Shown: positions 61,978 to 64,000 of the stretch, piece after piece
Layout of the letters: each line of letters begins with the position of its first letter
Position numbering within the stretch: position 1 is the stretch's first letter
From: Sisyra terminalis
Lineage: Eukaryota; Arthropoda; Insecta; Neuroptera; Sisyridae
Assembly (NCBI GenBank): GCA_958496175.1
Contig: OY292280.1
Location: 16,988,001-17,052,000 of the forward strand
Reading direction: 5' to 3'
Length of the DNA stretch: 64,000 bases
Notes under the pieces: generated by a model
The model's input: the letters and a program-made list of their open reading frames with translations, nothing else
Database searches by the model: none
Told to the model about the DNA's origin: nothing
Position numbers and translations under genes: made by a program

Positions 61978-64000
61978 CTGTAAAAAAGCAACAATTTACC
62001 AAATCAAACTTAAATTGGTTTATACTATTGACAAAAAATAAATAAAAATATTGACAAAAATTTGCTCTAAAACACAAGCAGTTATTCCATTAGTTTCTAC
62101 AACAATTAGCATGTTAAGTCTAAACGATCGAATCGGTTTGGACAAATACTTTCAAAATAAAAATAAAAACACGAAATAATTCGTCTAGTATATATTTATA
62201 CTTTTTCTCATTTATATTAATATTTAATAATTATATTTCACTAATCTATTGTATATAATTAATATAAATAATTTGTTTTTTATTATACTTTACAATTACG
62301 TTGTAATTTACAAAGGAAGACGTTTATGATTGTGATACCTACTAAATTCTTTTTAAACGGAAAAATCCGTTGCTTATTAATATTAAATATTTTTATATTA
62401 ATGAAGAACTTTTGTTCGATTTGTTTTACTTTTAATTATTATATCAATTATTATTCTTTCGTTTTTTTCCTTGCATCTTAAACTTTCAAGATCTCTAAAA
62501 CGGGATCAAACATCAACATCCGCCTACCAAATATTCACAATAAAATATATTTGGGGTTAGATAGCTTCGGTTGTTATCCCATTCTGGATTTATGTACGTT
62601 TTGATATGTATAAATGGATAGTGCATTGCACAATAAGCAACTGCCAGCGCCGCCTATGTATGCACAAATTTGAAGTGAACTTAAAAAAAGGCTCTGTTGG
62701 AAGAGAGACTTATAATCAAGTCTCTCATCTGAGGTAAGTAAAATGGATGCGTTTGTCTTAAGCGCTTATTTGTATAGATTGGCGCTCATCGGTACTCAAT
62801 TGCCAATTGTTTTTAAGTTATCATAAAAAATGTGTCAACGTAGATGACGCTTTGTATGCATCACTAGATTATTCTTATTTCAATTTGATGCCATATGCAC
62901 AATTTATCCCTATATACATATCAATGACCCCAAAGATACTTTATTGGGGATCATTTGTCTGAGGATGATGACGCTCGATCCCTTCTAAAACGTAACCTTT
63001 TTTTTGTAATTAATATTAACGATTTTTTGGTGAAATTATCTAAGATACTAACAACTTTTTATACATTAATATCAAAGGAGAAAGCTTACACTGTTTTACG
63101 AGCATATTAAGTGTGACGGGACTAAGGGTAGTTTAGGGCACAGGCATTATTGTATTATTATTTTTTTGTTACGGGTGTATTTTACAACAAATATGCACAT
63201 AGATTTACATATATTGGCTTAGATTAATTGTTAATTCAACAAAAACATTTTTTAAGATCAGTCGAAAATATTTCCCAATTTCTTTTAGAGGGATGGATTT
63301 CTTCTTTTTTTTGGGGTATTTTTTTAATTTTATTTAAACGGATTTTATTGCCAATCAATGAAATTCATTCACCAGTCATTTTCTTTCTATTAAATTCACA
63401 ACAATAAGTCCAAAAGCACCAAATTCGAAAAGACATGAGCAATTTTTTTAAAAGTGAATTGAGCTACAGCTTTAGTACTAAAAATTAATTGGAAAAAAAG
63501 GCAATTTTCCTAGACTCATTTGCTTAAAATTTGTATTTCCAAACGAAAAAATATATAAGCTTATTACTTAAAGCTCTGTTGTCAATCCTTATACCAATAA
63601 AATCCATAATTTTCTTTAATTTCCACAAAATATAATTCAAAAGTTGCATAAGGAAAATATTCAACAATGCTAACCAAAAATTACACTTAACTAAATCAAA
63701 ACTCTACGCCGTTATAAAATATTTCATAATGCTTCAAAAAGAAAAAAAAATTAAATAAATCTTTAGACCTTAAGGCCTGCAACCCAATAAATACAAAAGA
63801 CGACAAAAAGAGACATAACTTCTAAAAATTTGGTCTAAGTTCTTAACTAAGATCATATTTGCATCAATAACGGAACATTAAACATTCATAGTTAATGTGG
63901 TTTTCTAATACCTTCTATATTCTATCCGTTTAATCGTGTTAACTATCCAAAAGTTCAAGTTTTGATATAAAAATAAAAAACAGGACAAAACGTTACAAAT
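61978..64000. other. Intergenic or intronic AT-rich DNA at the right edge
   Basis: Apart from the dispersed repeat at 62636-62825, nothing recognisable. If the candidate exons at 60,460 and 61,836 are real, this is their upstream intron. Confidence 0.5.
62636..62825 (+). mobile_element. Dispersed repeat shared with 37,215-37,447
   Basis: Starts AGCAACTGCCAGCGCCGCC and ends GGTACTCAATTGCCAATTG. A perfect splice-donor-like GAG|GTAAGTAA at 62,731 lies inside it and is taken as chance. Confidence 0.6.

Noticed and set aside
62731..62740. Perfect splice donor GAG|GTAAGTAA on the plus strand.
   Set aside because: Lies inside a dispersed repeat, with no open frame leading into it.
63087..63118. 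Possible upstream exon for the candidate gene at 61,977 (minus), with acceptor CTACCCTTAG and donor CAGT|GTAAGC.
   Set aside because: Its only open frame ends in T, which joined to AA of the next segment makes a TAA stop.

Overview
This is a window of an animal nuclear genome, almost certainly an insect. It is AT-rich, has spliced genes, very long introns, tRNA-derived SINEs, MITEs and satellite arrays, and no bacterial-style operons. The DUF4773 gene on the right is a family I know from insects and other arthropods. Most open frames in the window are chance runs on both strands of intron or intergenic DNA. I identified two genes with fair confidence and one weak candidate.

Left and centre (about 950 to 50,684, minus strand): a homologue of the E3 ubiquitin ligase RNF220, entered at its 5' end. 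Exon 1 (50105-50684) has the start codon and conserved N-terminal motifs. A 96-nt exon (37712-37807) and a 341-nt zinc-finger exon (1080-1420) join it in matching phase. A 58-nt intron separates the latter from an acidic exon that starts at 1021. The RING exons lie beyond the left edge. Two introns of about 12.3 kb and 36.3 kb make up three quarters of the window and are filled with mobile DNA.

Right of centre (51,389-54,395, plus strand): a complete four-exon gene for a secreted DUF4773 protein of 250 residues. It is divergent from RNF220 across about 700 bp. Its second intron and its 3' flank each hold an array of the same roughly 200-bp monomer, arranged as alternating A/B dimers. Further right are two splice-flanked, phase-compatible minus-strand open segments (61836-61977 and 60460-60631), possibly exons of an unrecognised gene.

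Mobile DNA: a tRNA-derived SINE family (nine copies); a GTCCGACCGAA-ended repeat family; a TGGCTCA foldback MITE, one copy nested in the previous family with an empty-site paralogue; a hAT-like MITE with an 8-bp duplication; two 3 x 540-bp tandem-repeat elements about 10 kb apart; a 1.2-kb decayed palindrome; and two families of small elements whose arms carry a hammerhead-ribozyme-like core. The last is the most interesting signal. About fifteen sites share CUGANGA, one extra base, a covarying stem II, GAAA, a minimal palindromic stem III and an NUH triplet. In five loci the sites occur as outward-pointing inverted pairs, which suggests non-autonomous Penelope-like or retrozyme-like elements.
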